Positions 48,501 through 59,963 of a stretch of DNA of 64,000 nucleotides are shown here, piece after piece. The notes under the pieces were generated by a model. The model made no database searches and was not told the DNA's origin. It saw only the letters and a list, made by a program, of their open reading frames with translations. The translations under genes and the position numbers were made by a program. Each line of letters opens with the position of its first letter. Position 1 is the stretch's first letter. The stretch is from Strigamia acuminata. Lineage: Eukaryota; Arthropoda; Chilopoda; Geophilomorpha; Linotaeniidae. The stretch covers positions 14,534,427 to 14,598,426 of the forward strand of contig OX442315.1 in NCBI GenBank assembly GCA_949358305.1, given 5' to 3'.

Positions 48501-49827
48501 TGACTTGCCATGAACAAACACTTACTTATTTGAGTTTTCATTTGCTTAATTTTATTTTCACACTTTTAATTTAAACTTTAAAATTTAAATAAATTTTTCA
48601 TTGAAAATTAGTTTCCTTCACAAAACATTGCAATATTGCGATATCTTGCGGTATTGCAATAGTGCGATATCTAGCGATATTGCGATATCTTGCGATTACA
48701 TCGCTAGTTATATCGTCAATGCAATATAACGCAAAAATATCGCCAAACTGCAGTATCGCATTCGCATTCGCTTCAAAAATTAATCGCACAGGCCTAAGTA
48801 TTAACCAAAGTTTATTTACAGTGTGCAGCAAGTGCTTTTCCCTTACGATGTTACGAAAACCATCTTTACACAATGAACTTTCTCTAACTTGCGAACCCAG
48901 TAGATTGATAGATTGATGCTAAATTCAAACTGCGCATCACATTCTGTGCTTGCATTTAACATGGCGATTATCAAGCTTGTTGCACACAGAGAAAATAAAA
49001 CAACAATATTTTGGTTCTATGCTGTAAATAACTTTTAATGATGAGTTTATTGTTGTTTATTTACTTTATTTCAGTATTATTAGGTCTAATATTAAGCTTA
49101 ATACTGCTAAATAACAACTGGATTTAGAAGCTCATCTGCGCAGATTGGGATGCGCAAGACGAATTTAACATCAAGATACCGGGTGCGAACTGTAGGTGGG
49201 TGTGGGTGTAGTGTAACGAAAGTTTTATAACTGTAACGAAAAATGTATGCCGCAAACTAGAAATTCACATTTCCCTTATCACTACACTATTTCAGCCAAC
49301 TACTAACAGTTAGTAATTTTTGGCCTAAAAATTCAATTTGGAGGCGTAAATGTGGAAATTTCTGCATAAAATTCCATTATTATGCCTATAAAGTATGGTT
49401 TTGGGCCTAAAATTCAATTTTGAACCTCACTTATCATTCAATCTACGTACCTATGACTGTGATGTGTTTGATCAGGACAACAAAATAATCGCCATTTGCA
49501 ATGGGCAGAGCTAATAATATAGTGTTCTCAATTCTTATTGGCTGCGCTATATTTTAATTTAGTGTTGAAAACGATACACTAATGATTTTTCCTTTACGAT
49601 ATGGCACTAAAATAGTGTAACGTGGCACAATATAAGGGAAAAATGCATCCCGCAAACTCTCTAATGCGAGAAATACAGTAATAAAACTCTACTTACATTG
49701 TTCCTGCAATCACATTCAAATTGATATCCTTGAGTATTTCTACTTTTGATTTTAGAAACCCATATCCATAACTTACATGCAAATGCTGCAAGGAAACGGC
49801 AGTCTCAGGAGATGCGACTGTAGTCAT
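42512..49827 (-). CDS. ABCH-type ABC transporter, gene E (13 exons, 693 aa)
   Basis: Exons in coding order: 49697-49827, 48059-48218, 47043-47197, 46852-46959, 46694-46787, 45853-45981, 45569-45786, 44417-44680, 44176-44362, 43185-43344, about 42941-43117, 42795-42881, 42512-42723 (2082 nt; one boundary is uncertain by a base). The eighth exon fuses exons 8 and 9 of the other copies at the same summed length (264 nt). Walker [35 protein letters not shown] and TTHYIEEA are all canonical. The intron after exon 6 is only 66 nt, a multiple of three with no stop. The C-terminal block ([29 protein letters not shown]) is the best match in the window to known arthropod ABCH proteins. E lies next to the CUB-EGF gene, which is divergently oriented. 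Confidence 0.93.
43789..43974. mobile_element. 186-bp MITE with two CRE-like palindromes, gene E intron
   Basis: Ends ATGAGTATTTTTAACTCCAA and its near-perfect inverted partner. TGACGTCA occurs at about 43842 and 43938. A regulatory effect is only a possibility. Confidence 0.75.
44728..45530. mobile_element. 803-bp inverted-repeat element in gene E intron
   Basis: Ends AGTGACTACATTCATGTCCG and the complement of AGTGGCTACGTTCATGCCCG. A second inverted pair is nested at 44748-44992 (ATGACGC, then CTGTGATTGGTTGA). No coding frame. Confidence 0.7.
46407..46626. mobile_element. TACTC-family MITE, full length, gene E intron
   Basis: Arms TACTCAAAACCACCCCAACG plus TTGATCTATTTC return inverted with one mismatch. 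The family core is inside (CACTGGTGTAGTGGCACAAA). Confidence 0.8.
48326..48796. mobile_element. Foldback with GCGATAT-repeat core, gene E intron 1
   Basis: Ends TAGGCCTATGCGAATTT and the complement of TAGGCCTGTGCGATTAA. The interior has many ATTGCGATAT/GCAATATAT units in both orientations. Confidence 0.7.
49445..49663. mobile_element. AGAGAGTTTGC-family half element, gene E intron 1
   Basis: The complement matches 38693-38910 over most of its length, ending in CCCGCAAACTCTCTAA. Confidence 0.65.
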
Positions 49828-50660
49828 TTTCCTTAAAAAAAACAAATAACAATCCGTTATTCAGAACGATTGGAAAATGTTAAACCGAGTTCAGCACACA
49901 GGTTGTGAAAATTCAGGGCAACTTGCACGAGCTGTTTAATCACATTATTTCAAAAAATAAAAAGAACAGCTGGTCTTTTCATCTGATGTAAATATAATAA
50001 AAAAAAAAAATATATATATATAATTGTATGCAGTTCAAGGCTGCAATCTTGATATAAAAGGCAAATAAAAATTCAATCAATAAAATATTGGCACTGGGCC
50101 TCATTTTGAACAACAATTTGCATAGTTTATGTGTTTTTATTTCAGAATTGCGCTTTAACCTGGCAAACGTGGGCGATATGCGTGACGCGCGATATTTGAA
50201 ATCTTCCATTGTTTTTGGGGCTGTGGGAAATTTTTTTTTGGGATTTTGGATTAGTGGAAACGTGATCTTCTGGTCCCCCTCTATACCCCCTATTTCTGTG
50301 TAACATGAATTCTGAGACACCCTGTATAATACAAAAGGATTAGTGATCAACATTTTATTGGATGCTGCATGTCTCCTCATCAGCGCCTTCTATACGGTTT
50401 AGTTCGCGTCCAAATACATTTCTGCACATTCATATCCAACAAATTTTAGTTCACTCTTCAAAAATTAGGGAAAAAAATGGAAATTTGAGACAATTTATTT
50501 TTTTTAATTTTGGCTCGTTCCGATAAAGCAAACTTTGGTTCATTTCGTCACCGATCATTTCATCGCCCTCAGACTGAATGGAAAACTGGTTATCAAGTGT
50601 AGCCTTCCGCCTCGTGCTTCATTTTGCTTGGGTGCGATTGGATTAAGGACAATAACTAAG

Positions 50661-51245
50661 CCTGCTATTTTTGCGGAAAATAAATTTTCCCCAAAATGTT
50701 TTTATACTTGCGGATAGGCCAAATGCAGCATTTTGGCACTAAAATTTTTCAATTCTGACACACTTTTTGGTCCGCAATTTCCGCAATTGGACCATGTTGC
50801 CGCAATTTTGCGGAAAATCCGCAATTTGCCCATAATAGCCCATTATTGGCCAATAATGGTCCATTATTGGCCAATCGGATACACGCATATTGCGTATCCG
50901 ATACGTCAACACAACGTTCGGTAGTTTTTTTCTATATAAACATGTCGTATTCTATTGTTTTCGAAGAAACTGATACTGTGGCTTAAAATTTCCTTTAAAA
51001 TTTCAAATTTCTTTTAAAAACTTTAATTTTCCAACAAAAACTTCAAATTTTCCTTTAAAAACTTGAAATTTCCTTTAAAAACTTGAAATTTTGGTCAAAA
51101 ACTTCCCGGATGAGTTCGCAATAGGCCCGCAATAGTCTGCAATACGTCCGCAATACGTCTGCAATACGTCCGCAAAATGGCATTTTTTTGATCCGTTTTC
51201 CGCCCGTAATTTGAATGTTTTTAGTTCGCAAAAATAGCAGGTTTA
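50661..51245. mobile_element. Foldback with tandem-array core
   Basis: Ends AAGCCTGCTATTTTTGCGG and the complement of AAACCTGCTATTTTTGCGA. Inside are a 20-bp array (CTTGAAATTTCCTTTAAAAA, about 990-1100 past 50000) and a 12-bp array (CGCAATACGTCT, 51118-51175). Confidence 0.65.
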
Positions 51246-52860
51246 ACAATAACATCGTGATTAGGCGATATAGTGATAGTGACACGTGTGACGTTGGAAA
51301 CAAATATTATACTCACTTAAACGAATGTTTTGTAAATTTGCAAACACCTTCTATTTCAGAAACAATGCTATTAGTTTATGTTTTCCTATTGATTAGAATA
51401 AAAACTCAAATAAAAGATCCAAAGGTTAAAAAAAGATAATTTGATCTGATGTTGCTTATGATGTCATTAATTACCGGATTGATATCACAATTATCTGAGA
51501 ATATTCTCTGTTCAAAAAGAAAACCTGTTTCACAACAACATAAATATTTCTAGGCTATTCATAGCTGCTTTTCTTTTTTCAAAGAAACTTTTTCATATAA
51601 AAGTTTTAAATAAATCATCACCTTTAAGAGATTGATTTTAAACTTTGCGCATGCGCGCTGATCGCAAAGTGCCGTTAGACTGGGAGTGTGCACCGTGCAC
51701 TAACTTGTATGCGTGTACACATTGATTTCGTTCTCACAGAAATAGTGTGCTGAATGGTTAATTATCGGTCAGTTATGTGTAATCAAACATCAACACTTAC
51801 AATTGGCGAGAATAGATTGAAATTCTTCGTTGAATTTAACGTGTGTTCATGTGCCGTGTGAAACCAAATATCACGCACTCAGGTTGTGAAGCAATCTGGT
51901 ACGAATATGAATGGGCATCCTGTTGCGATCAAAGTATAAAAATTGATAAAAATAATTAAAAAAGCAACCAAAAAAGCAGATAATCAATCAAAAAATACAG
52001 TCTTATACGATTAGTTTTGTTTTCAACATGCTTGTTCGTGGCTCCATCTGTCGGTGGAATTTTGAATGTTTACGTAGTACGTATTTACAAACATCGAAAT
52101 AAAATTTTAAATTTGTGAATTCGTCGTTAAAAATTCATTAAACCTTTTTATTTTTCAATTGTTTTTTTTCCCAGTAAAAATTGGCATGTTTGAATAGAAA
52201 ATAAATCGATTATCGAACATCGGGAATTAAAAGCTTCAAAAATTGGTCGCTAGATGGGAGCAGTGTAGGAATGTCAATGGCAGGCGAGAAATGTGTGCAG
52301 GTTTTTGAAATCCCGAAACGTCAAAATTACATCGGTTTGAGATCTTTCGTCACACGAAAGTAAAAACATCTAACAGGTATGCATCAATGAATAAAATTAA
52401 ATCGCGGTATGAAACACAAAATTCAAGTTTATTCAAAATTGAAATCTAGAAGAAAGAAAATTCTTATTGTTTAAAAAATGGCGGCCACACAAACAAACTT
52501 TGGAGTTGCTAATTTGATGCAGAATTATAGCTGTTATGAGTAATACAATTATTTTTCTTGTTTCAGATTATTACAATAACAGTTCAAACGGCACCCACCA
52601 AGAAATTTGAAAATAAGTTAAATCTTCCAGGTGAGGCAATGGCGTCATTGATTGATGACAATTGTTGAAGAAATGGTGAATTTTATGAAGTTTTCTTTTC
52701 GTTTCGAAAAGGTTTTCATTATTGCATCTGAAGTAATGTGCAATAAAAACAATGGGAAAGAACCTTAAATGAAAAAAAAAACTAATTCATACGCAGAAAA
52801 ATAAATTTTCACGTTTAAAAAATAAATTTTCAGTTCACAAAATGAATTTTCTGGTACAGA

Positions 52861-53200
52861 AAATGACTTTTTGGTCCAAATAATGAATTTTTGGTCCAAT
52901 TAATGAATTTTTGGTCCAAATAATGAATTTTTGGTCCAAATAATGAATTTTTGGTCTAAATAATGAATTTTTGGTCCAAATAATGAATTTTTGGTCCAAA
53001 TAATGAATTTTTGGTCCAAATAATGAATTTTTGGTCCAAATAATGAATTTTTGGTCCAAATAATGAATTTTTGGTCCAAATAATGAATTTTTGGTCCAAA
53101 TAATGAATTTTTGGTCCAAATAATGAATTTTTGGTCCAAATAATGAATTTTTGGTCCAAATAATGAATTTTTGGTCCAAATAATACAATTTTGGTCTCAA
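52861..53200. repeat. 20-bp tandem array, about 17 copies
   Basis: Period exactly 20 bp, nearly perfect in the centre and degenerating at both edges. Long minus-strand frames here result from the repeat. Confidence 0.95.
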
Positions 53201-53246
53201 AAATGAAGTTTTGGTTCAAAAAATGATTTTTCGGTTCATAAAATGT

Positions 53247-53730
53247 TGCTCAAATCCCACCATTTGTTTTTTCAGGACAAATCTTGTTCCAACTTTTACT
53301 GCATTCGGTTGCGACCAACTGGCGGCAGGTGTCAGTTGCACGGAAGTCAAATGTGGAACTTGTGCATCATGTGTTATTGACATGGATTTACGGGAGATGG
53401 CATAAACCGACTTTTCCCATGGAAACCATCGGTGTGATGAGATTTCTCAGATCAGTTCTACAGTTTACATGGGAATTTAAGAGGTTTTCTCCTTTAAACA
53501 CATTTCAACGGGATTTATGAAAATTTTCCATCCCAACTCATCTCTGAGGGATTCATGGGAAAAAAGGAGACGTTATGCATCTCTTGTGGGACACAAAAGT
53601 TTTTGTGGTTTTTTTAAACCATCTAATCATCAAGCATTATTAAAAAGTCAGTGGGTTTGGGAACAGAAACACTGGGTGGCTTGGGCTGGTCCACAGGGGC
53701 AGGGTTAGTCTCTTAAGTAACGGAAAAAAT
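53247..53730 (+). other. Unique middle of the foldback, exon-like but unassigned
   Basis: Begins after a TTTTTTTCAG acceptor-like string and has three partly open plus-strand frames, some cysteine-rich. No frame spans it and no domain is recognised. Could be captured host sequence or a decayed internal region. Confidence 0.3.
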
Positions 53731-53775
53731 TCATTTTTTTTTGTTTCAAAATATAAAAATGTATTTTTTGGTCGA

Positions 53776-54035
53776 AAAATTTATTTTAGGCCTATAAAAT
53801 TTATTTTAGGTTCATCAATTTATTTTAAATCCATAAAATTTATTTTAAGCCCATACAATTTATTTTAGGCCCATAAAATTTATTTTAGGCCCATAAAATT
53901 TATTTTAGGCCCATAAAATTTATTTTCGGCCCATATAATTTATTTTAGGTCCATCAAATTTATTTTAAGCCCATACAATTTATTTTAGGCCCATAAAATT
54001 TATTTTAGGCCCATAAAATTTATTTTAGGCCCATA
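53776..54035. repeat. 20-bp tandem array, about 13 copies
   Basis: Unit TATTTTAGGCCCATAAAATT with point variants; degenerate units continue to about 54260. Confidence 0.92.
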
Positions 54036-55224
54036 TAGATATTCATTTTAGACACACAAGTATTCATTTTTGACCCATAGCTGTAAATATTAATTTTAGA
54101 CCAAAAAAATTTATTTTACGCTCATAAAATGATGATTTTAGACGTAAAAATTTATTTTTGGGTAAAAATAATCAATTTTTTAATCACAGATATTCATTTC
54201 TTCAGCAAACATTCAATTTTTGGGCAAAAAAATTCATTTTTTAGACAAAAATGTGCTGTTAGAAAACATTAATAAAATATTAATATTAGGCAAAAAAAAT
54301 ATTTTTGTAAAATAAAAATTAGTTTTAGGCCAAACAGTTATATTTATATTTATATTTATATTTATATTTATGGGCACAAAAAAAATATTATAAGCAAAAA
54401 AATAAAAACTTGAATCAAAATGGCCATTTTCTTGTATGTTTTCTGAATCAAGTATTTGTGAATACAGAAGTGCCCCCAAAGTTTTTGTTTTTTGTTTGTT
54501 TGCAATAATAGCATCTTTGATTTTGAAGCACTCAAAATTGAAGTGCTGGGTTTCCACTCGATTGGAACAGAGCAGAGGCGGATCCAGAAAACATACAAGC
54601 AGATGGCCATTTTGGTTGATTTTTGTGCGCACAAAATATTTTTTTGCTTAAAAATGAATGATTTTGGTCTAAAATGGATTTTTTTGACCCAAGAATGATT
54701 TTTTTTGGTAAGAATGAATGAGTAGGTTCTTTCAAAGTTTTGGTTTATACCGTTTATGCTGTTTGTAAAAACGACCAAAGTAGTACGCAGAAACGTGCAT
54801 AATCGTGAATGTTTTTTAGGCCCGTTTGTTGTATCGTTTTTGCGTCGTGATCTGGCAAGTACATGGTGCATAAAAACTCCTTTTCTTTCATTTAACCAAC
54901 GAATTCATAAACCACTCCAGTCGTGGTTTTAGTTTTTGCGGATTTTGGTGATGGTTTTTGGCTGTTTTTGACCATCAAAACTGAAACTTTGAACGTGCCT
55001 TTTGTTTTGCCAAAAATGCACATTTTTGGCCTAAAAGGTTACTGATTTTCCTGCCAGATGGGAATCAACAACTTTCTGCTACATAAACCTTTCTGTGGAG
55101 TGAACCCAACATTGGTGTATGAGCAGATCGCACTTTTATATACTCTGACCGACCTTAAGAAGGACCCTAACTCACAGCCTCATTACTCCTAACTGTGGAG
55201 TGTGTCACACCACCAGCAAAAGTA

Positions 55225-55460
55225 GTTTTAGTCAGTTTTAAATTTTAATCGATTTTTTACGATTTTTAATCGATTTTTTAACTATTTTTATCGATTTTTG
55301 ACGATTATTTAACGATTTTAATCGATTTCTTACAATTTTTAATCGATTTTTATTGATTTTTATTAATTTTTAACGGTTTTAATCGATTTTTATTGATTTT
55401 TAACGGTTTTAATCGATTTTTACTAGTTTTTAACGGTTTTAATCGATTTTTAAAAAGGTA
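55225..55460. repeat. 10/30-bp periodic array
   Basis: Built on AATCGATTTT and TAACGGTTTT decamers, with a 30-bp higher-order period in the right half. Confidence 0.8.
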
Positions 55461-55470
55461 CACAGTAGCT

Positions 55471-55580
55471 GCATTCAAAAAGTTGTGTTCAAGTGTTTTT
55501 GTGTTTGTTTTTTTTATCACAAAACAAAAACGCTTTCACCTACAACGATTTAACACGACTTTTTGAATGAAGTTAGTATA
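55471..55580. mobile_element. Short MITE, CTGCATTCAAAAAG ends
   Basis: AGTAGCTGCATTCAAAAAGT is matched inverted by CTTTTTGAATGAAGTTA. Same family as 25779-25924. Confidence 0.6.
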
Positions 55581-56372
55581 GTTTTTTACATGTTTTATTT
55601 TTTTAACACGACTTTTTCTGGAACGTACAAACAGAATTTGGTGAACTTCGATTTTGGCGAGATCTATTTTTTTTAAATTCCAATATTTTTTTTTATCTAA
55701 AATTTATTGAGTTTCTTGGGAATTGCAATCCCAAAAATCATCCCAACGTTATTCAGTTGGTCTTAATTTTTTGAAAAAATAGTTCACTTCAGGTTAATTC
55801 AGAAGCAGGATTTACGCTTGAGAATTTTATAGTTTTTCGTGGAAAGAAAAAAGAATATAATATCGCGTGAGAGGAGGAACCTTTCTCATTTCAATTTTCC
55901 TTCTTGAGGTCACGGGTACTTAAAAAGTTATTCTCGAAATGATAATAATTGTTTTCACTGAAATAAAGCTAAAAACAAAAACAAAATAAATCTCCAATTT
56001 GCTTTTTAAACTCCACAAATGGGGGCGCTTTTTTCACTTAATCACTAAAATACATTTTTTTAAAAAAAATATATTATTCCTAATTTTTATTTTGATAATT
56101 AACCCCCGAGAGAAATAATATACATTTAAAAAAAAAAAATAATTTATATTTATTTTTTGTTCTATATATTCTATATTTATCTAATCGCAGCGCTTTCCCA
56201 CACATTGCAGCGAGTGGACTGTGCCGCCGAGCTTCCACCAATCCCGGCGTCATTCGAACGGCGTGTGCGTGCAACGTGCACCGTGCATCGCACAAAACGA
56301 GTCGGGCATTCCGCAGCCGAGGAACCAAAGCTCACGTGGTGGCATGAGAAGCTTGGTACAAATGCCCACACG

Positions 56373-57046
56373 ATGATTCGGGCCGCCAGTTGGTTGTGTT
56401 GGATCCTTTTGACGATAATAAGCCTCATGGTCGAGCCGGCGCGCTGCGACAAAAAGACGGGAACGGTTTTCACGAAATGCGGCGGGCGATTCAACGATTC
56501 CCGCGGATACTTGCAAACACCCAACTTCCCTCGTCGCTTCCCCGTGCCCATTCGGTGCCAGTGGATAATCGAAGCGCCGGCCCGCAAAGCCATCGTCGTC
56601 TATTTGACCCAGTTTTATCTGCGGGCCGGGCTGAGGGCGAGCGAACACGCGTATTTCGTGAACGACACCGACCAGTACTTGATCAAGGACATCGGGGTGA
56701 TCAGTTTCGATAGGCGGCTGCTGTTGGTGAAGACGTTGAAGCCGGTGCTGCTGTTGGATTTGGCGTTGGATGAGATGGCGAATAATAATATGCGGGTGAT
56801 GGATTATTTTTTGGATGTGTTTGGATTCAATGTTACGTATGAGATTATCGACCAGGACGCGGAGTTGAGGCCGGATTTCTGCTCGGTTTACAATTGTACG
56901 TTCAATGGGCATTGCTATGCGTCGCGGGAGTTTGTTAACTATTCTTGCCAGTGTTTGCCGGGGTTTTACGGCGAGAGATGCCAGTTCGGGCCGTATTGTG
57001 ATCCGAAGGAGAATAAATCGTTGTGTGATGGTGGGCTGCAATGCAG
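56373..57046 (+). CDS. CUB-EGF domain secreted or membrane protein, first coding exon only
   Basis: I chose ATG 56373 over the upstream in-frame ATG at 56157. It has A at -3 and is followed at once by a signal-peptide-like stretch (Trp/Leu/Ile-rich, ending near ARCDKK). About 225 codons are present. A CUB domain runs from CGGRFNDSRGYLQTPNFP, with CQWIIEAP after it. Next is an EGF-like module with six cysteines in canonical spacing (C-x4-C-x5-C-x10-C-x-C-x8-C, ending GFYGERC), then the start of another cysteine-rich segment (YCDPKENKSLCDGG). The exon ends at ATGCAG|GTAGGA with two bases of a codon. N-glycosylation sites such as NDT, NVT and NCT fit an extracellular protein. The exon is GC- and CpG-rich against an AT-rich background. 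I see no further exon up to 64000. Ortholog not recognised. Confidence 0.8.
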
Positions 57047-57861
57047 GTAGGATTTTTGGATTTTTTAAAAAATTATTTTTATTTTTTTTTTATTATTATT
57101 ATTTTTGTTGGATTAAATAGTTAGTTCAGAAAAGTTTTTATTTGAGTAGAATTTTAAATTTTTTTTTTATTTAAAAAGTGCATTGGTTTGAAGTTTGGGT
57201 GTTTTGGTCGTATAAAATTAGCATAATTGATGGGAAAAGTCGATTATTTTGATTTTTTTGTTGTCGTTTTGGTTTTTTAAATTTTTGTTTGTTTGTTTAA
57301 TTTAATTTAATTTGATTTAATTAATTTTAAAAAGTTTCTTTAGCGATTTTTAAGATAGATTTTTGGATTTTTGTTTTTTTGAATATTGTTTTGTTTGTGA
57401 AAAATTAGCATAATTGATGTGAAATGTCACTTTATTTGGATTTTTGTCATTTTATTTTTTAATTTTTAAAATTTTTAAAAATTTTATTTTTTTGGTAAAA
57501 AATTGTTGCTTTGTGTTTTGTGGGCTTTGACATGTCGAGTAAGCTGATATTCACATCACAAAATTGCATAACCTGTGTTCAGAATGAGATTGATTGCTAG
57601 CTTTGATGAATGCAGCTACAGGCTGGAATTGAGGAAGTGTTGTGTATGACGTGAGAAAACTAATATTAGCTTCCTCTTCCATTTATTTAAAAAAAAAGAA
57701 ATCTTTTTGTCCGAAAAAAGAAAAAGAAAAATTCTTTCGGTTTGTTTATTTTTTAATTTAATTTTTTAATTTCTGAATAGCCGCCTAGAGGCCAATAGCG
57801 GCCTCACGAATGGCATTTGATTGGTTTTTCTCCAGTATGAACAGTTGAGTGTTTTCAACTG

Positions 57862-57871
57862 TATATAAAAG
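57862..57871 (+). promoter_or_regulatory. TATA-box-like site
   Basis: TATATAAAAG with GATTGG (inverted CCAAT type) about 45 bp upstream, in a locally GC-richer stretch. Could be a core promoter or a remnant of an LTR. No transcript is implied by the downstream frames. Confidence 0.25.
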
Positions 57872-58559
57872 AGCGAAACGAAAAGGCGCACGGGTCCTAA
57901 TTGGAGGATTTAATATAGCCAATTCATTACGTCTAATACTTCACCCCCACTTGTTAAAATCATCACCTTAGCACTTTCGGTTTTCTCGGATTTTAATTTT
58001 GTGGGCTTTGCTTGGATTGGAAGTCGACGAAGGGGTTAAATGAGCCACGGCAGAGTCCTTTTTCTCAACGACAAGTTGGTTTGGAGGATTAAGGTGTGAC
58101 TGTAACCTCGTTACAACGAGCAGTAAATGAAACCGGAGCGTTGAAACGAAGCAAAAGGGAAATTAGTATGAGCCGCCACATTTGGGAAAACGGAAAAGGG
58201 GAAAGTTTATTGGTGCAAATTAGTCGAATGTCAGAGCGGAGACACTCGTCGCCATCCTCTCACGGCTACATACTTTTCCTTTTATTATATTTCACTTGTA
58301 AGTGGAAGATTACCTCGCAAACCACTTCGGGTTCAGCGTAGGAAATTGTAATATCTGCCAAGATATGAAGCAAAATATTAATTGTATGAAATATAATTTG
58401 GATTTTGACGTGTAAACACGTGGCGTCCAATTTTAGAAATTGTCTAAGAACATAAGAAGCAATCGGCAACCCCTTGACTTTTAAAATCTGTGCTCGCATC
58501 CCTTATCAAAGGAATTTTTTTTTCTGAAGTGGTCTTGCACCCCTAGAAAACCTATCTAG

Positions 58560-58640
58560 CACCACTGGTTAAGAAGCGTTGGTCTAAGAGTACTTGTTCG
58601 GCAAGCAGGGGATCTGGGTTCAACTCCTGTGAGAACTGTG
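58560..58640 (+). repeat. tRNA-like sequence, possible SINE head
   Basis: A-box-like TGGTTAAGAAGC (58566) and B-box-like GGTTCAACTCC (58617) at tRNA-like spacing. The acceptor stem does not close convincingly, so this is more likely a tRNA-derived SINE or relic than a working gene. Confidence 0.35.
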
Positions 58641-59620
58641 AGAGCGTGTGTCCATGACTGGATAATTGTATATCACTGTTAATACTGTTTTAGCGCAGTG
58701 CAACAACATTATAATTAAACACCGGATATGTATGTGGAATACAATTTGTTTTATGCACATAAAATATGCACTAAAAATTTTATTTTATGCGATAAAAAAA
58801 GAAAAATATGGACTAAAAATTCCATTTTATGTGAAAAAAAGTAAAAACATTGCCTAAAAAAATTAAAATATTCATTTTTTTCTATTTTTTATTTTTTATT
58901 TTTTTATTTGTTTATTTCACACATTTAGTGACTTCCCGTGGTGTCTGTTTTTGGCGAAGTTGTCAATTTGTCGAAAGCAAATCACACGTATTGTACATGA
59001 AACGTACACGATACATTTGTTTAAAAAAGGCAGAAATCGATATGTATACGTTACGTATCGTAAAAAAAGGCGATTTATGCATTATAGCCAATTTTAGCTT
59101 TTTATGCAATAAAAATATTTCTTATTTATCCCCCCTATTTATGATGAAATCGGATTTTAAGATGGGCACCGTGGTAGTGGATCAGTATATTGTGAAGTTT
59201 GTTGGACTACCGTGTTTTGTCAGATAAACAATTTTTCATAGTTTTAATAATTTTTATGTCATGGCACTGTACCTTTAATAACATAAACCAGATGGTGGAA
59301 CGATGTGCTTGAAATGATGCAATTTGTGTCATCTGAGATTGGTTAGACAGCATGCAGCAAATGGAGTTTCTCAATGTGTATTTAAGGCATCTGTACAAGT
59401 ATATTTCAATTTTTAGTTGATTTTTAAAAGGTTTCAATATTTGTTTATATTTTTTGCATATATTAACCTGGGCAAATATAATATTTTTTAAAATGTAATT
59501 TTGTTAACTATTTTGTTGGTGAGGACTCTTGGGAGTGGTGGGGTAATCACTATTGGTGGCAGTGTTTACGGACGAAAGGGTGAATTATTTTAGAAACAAC
59601 TACACTACAAAATAAAATCT

Positions 59621-59826
59621 TGTAGTTTTTAGTGTCGAAGGTTGGGACAATGATAAGACGCGTGGTTAGGTTTAACAGCAAATGACTAACTTTATTCTAA
59701 TTGCTAACACATTATATACAGGTGCGCTCAACCCTGATTGGTTTACGCCAAGTACGTCATCTGGACGTCGTGGGTGCGCAGGTGAAACGTTCACCTGGCG
59801 TGAAGACTGGGCACTCAAAACCAACA
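59621..59826 (-). repeat. 3' LTR of the copia-type element
   Basis: 206 bp, TG...CA, with the same sequence as the other LTR as far as I can compare by eye. On the coding strand it contains a CCAATCA box, a TATATAA box and an AATAAA signal in that order, which is a complete U3-R-U5 layout. Confidence 0.93.
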
Positions 59827-59836
59827 CTTCCCCTGA
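59827..59836 (-). other. Polypurine tract of the copia-type element
   Basis: The coding strand reads AGGGGAAG immediately before the 3' LTR, the expected plus-strand primer position. Confidence 0.65.
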
Positions 59837-59963
59837 GTGCCAGTCACCACATATTCCAACATTTTTACATCTCAAAAGTTAAAATAATTAAAAACACTTT
59901 TCTTAAACAATTCAAATATTAAACATATTTTTCTCAAACAATTCAAATATTTTGTTTTACTAA

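Larger units (their letters stand above)
52791..54260. mobile_element. FB-like foldback: arms of 20-bp repeats around a unique middle
   Basis: The left arm is a 20-bp array of TAATGAATTTTTGGTCCAAA. Its complement (AAATTCATTATTTGGACCAA) resembles the right-arm unit AAAATTTATTTTAGGCCCAT, so the arms are inverted relatives. The middle, 53247-53730, is non-repetitive and more GC-rich. Drosophila FB elements have the same plan. Outer ends are degenerate and not sharply defined. Confidence 0.55.
57047..59615. other. Putative first intron of the CUB-EGF gene, left part
   Basis: Starts with a GTAGGA donor. Very T-rich at first. No exon recognised; the promoter-like and tRNA-like sites below are the only features found. 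Confidence 0.45.

Noticed and set aside
52835-53219. Frames of repeated short peptides, and the idea of a CRISPR array
   Set aside because: The units are contiguous 20-bp tandem repeats without spacers, in animal DNA. The frames follow from the repeat.
56177-57041. A 263-aa antisense frame opposite the CUB-EGF exon
   Set aside because: A shadow of a GC-rich exon; the plus strand has domain structure and a splice donor, the minus strand has neither.
58096-58341. An 81-aa plus-strand frame near the TATA-like site
   Set aside because: No domain, no splice or start context of note, and the length is easily due to chance.
58560-58640. A functional tRNA gene
   Set aside because: A- and B-box-like motifs are present but the stems, especially the acceptor, do not pair well.
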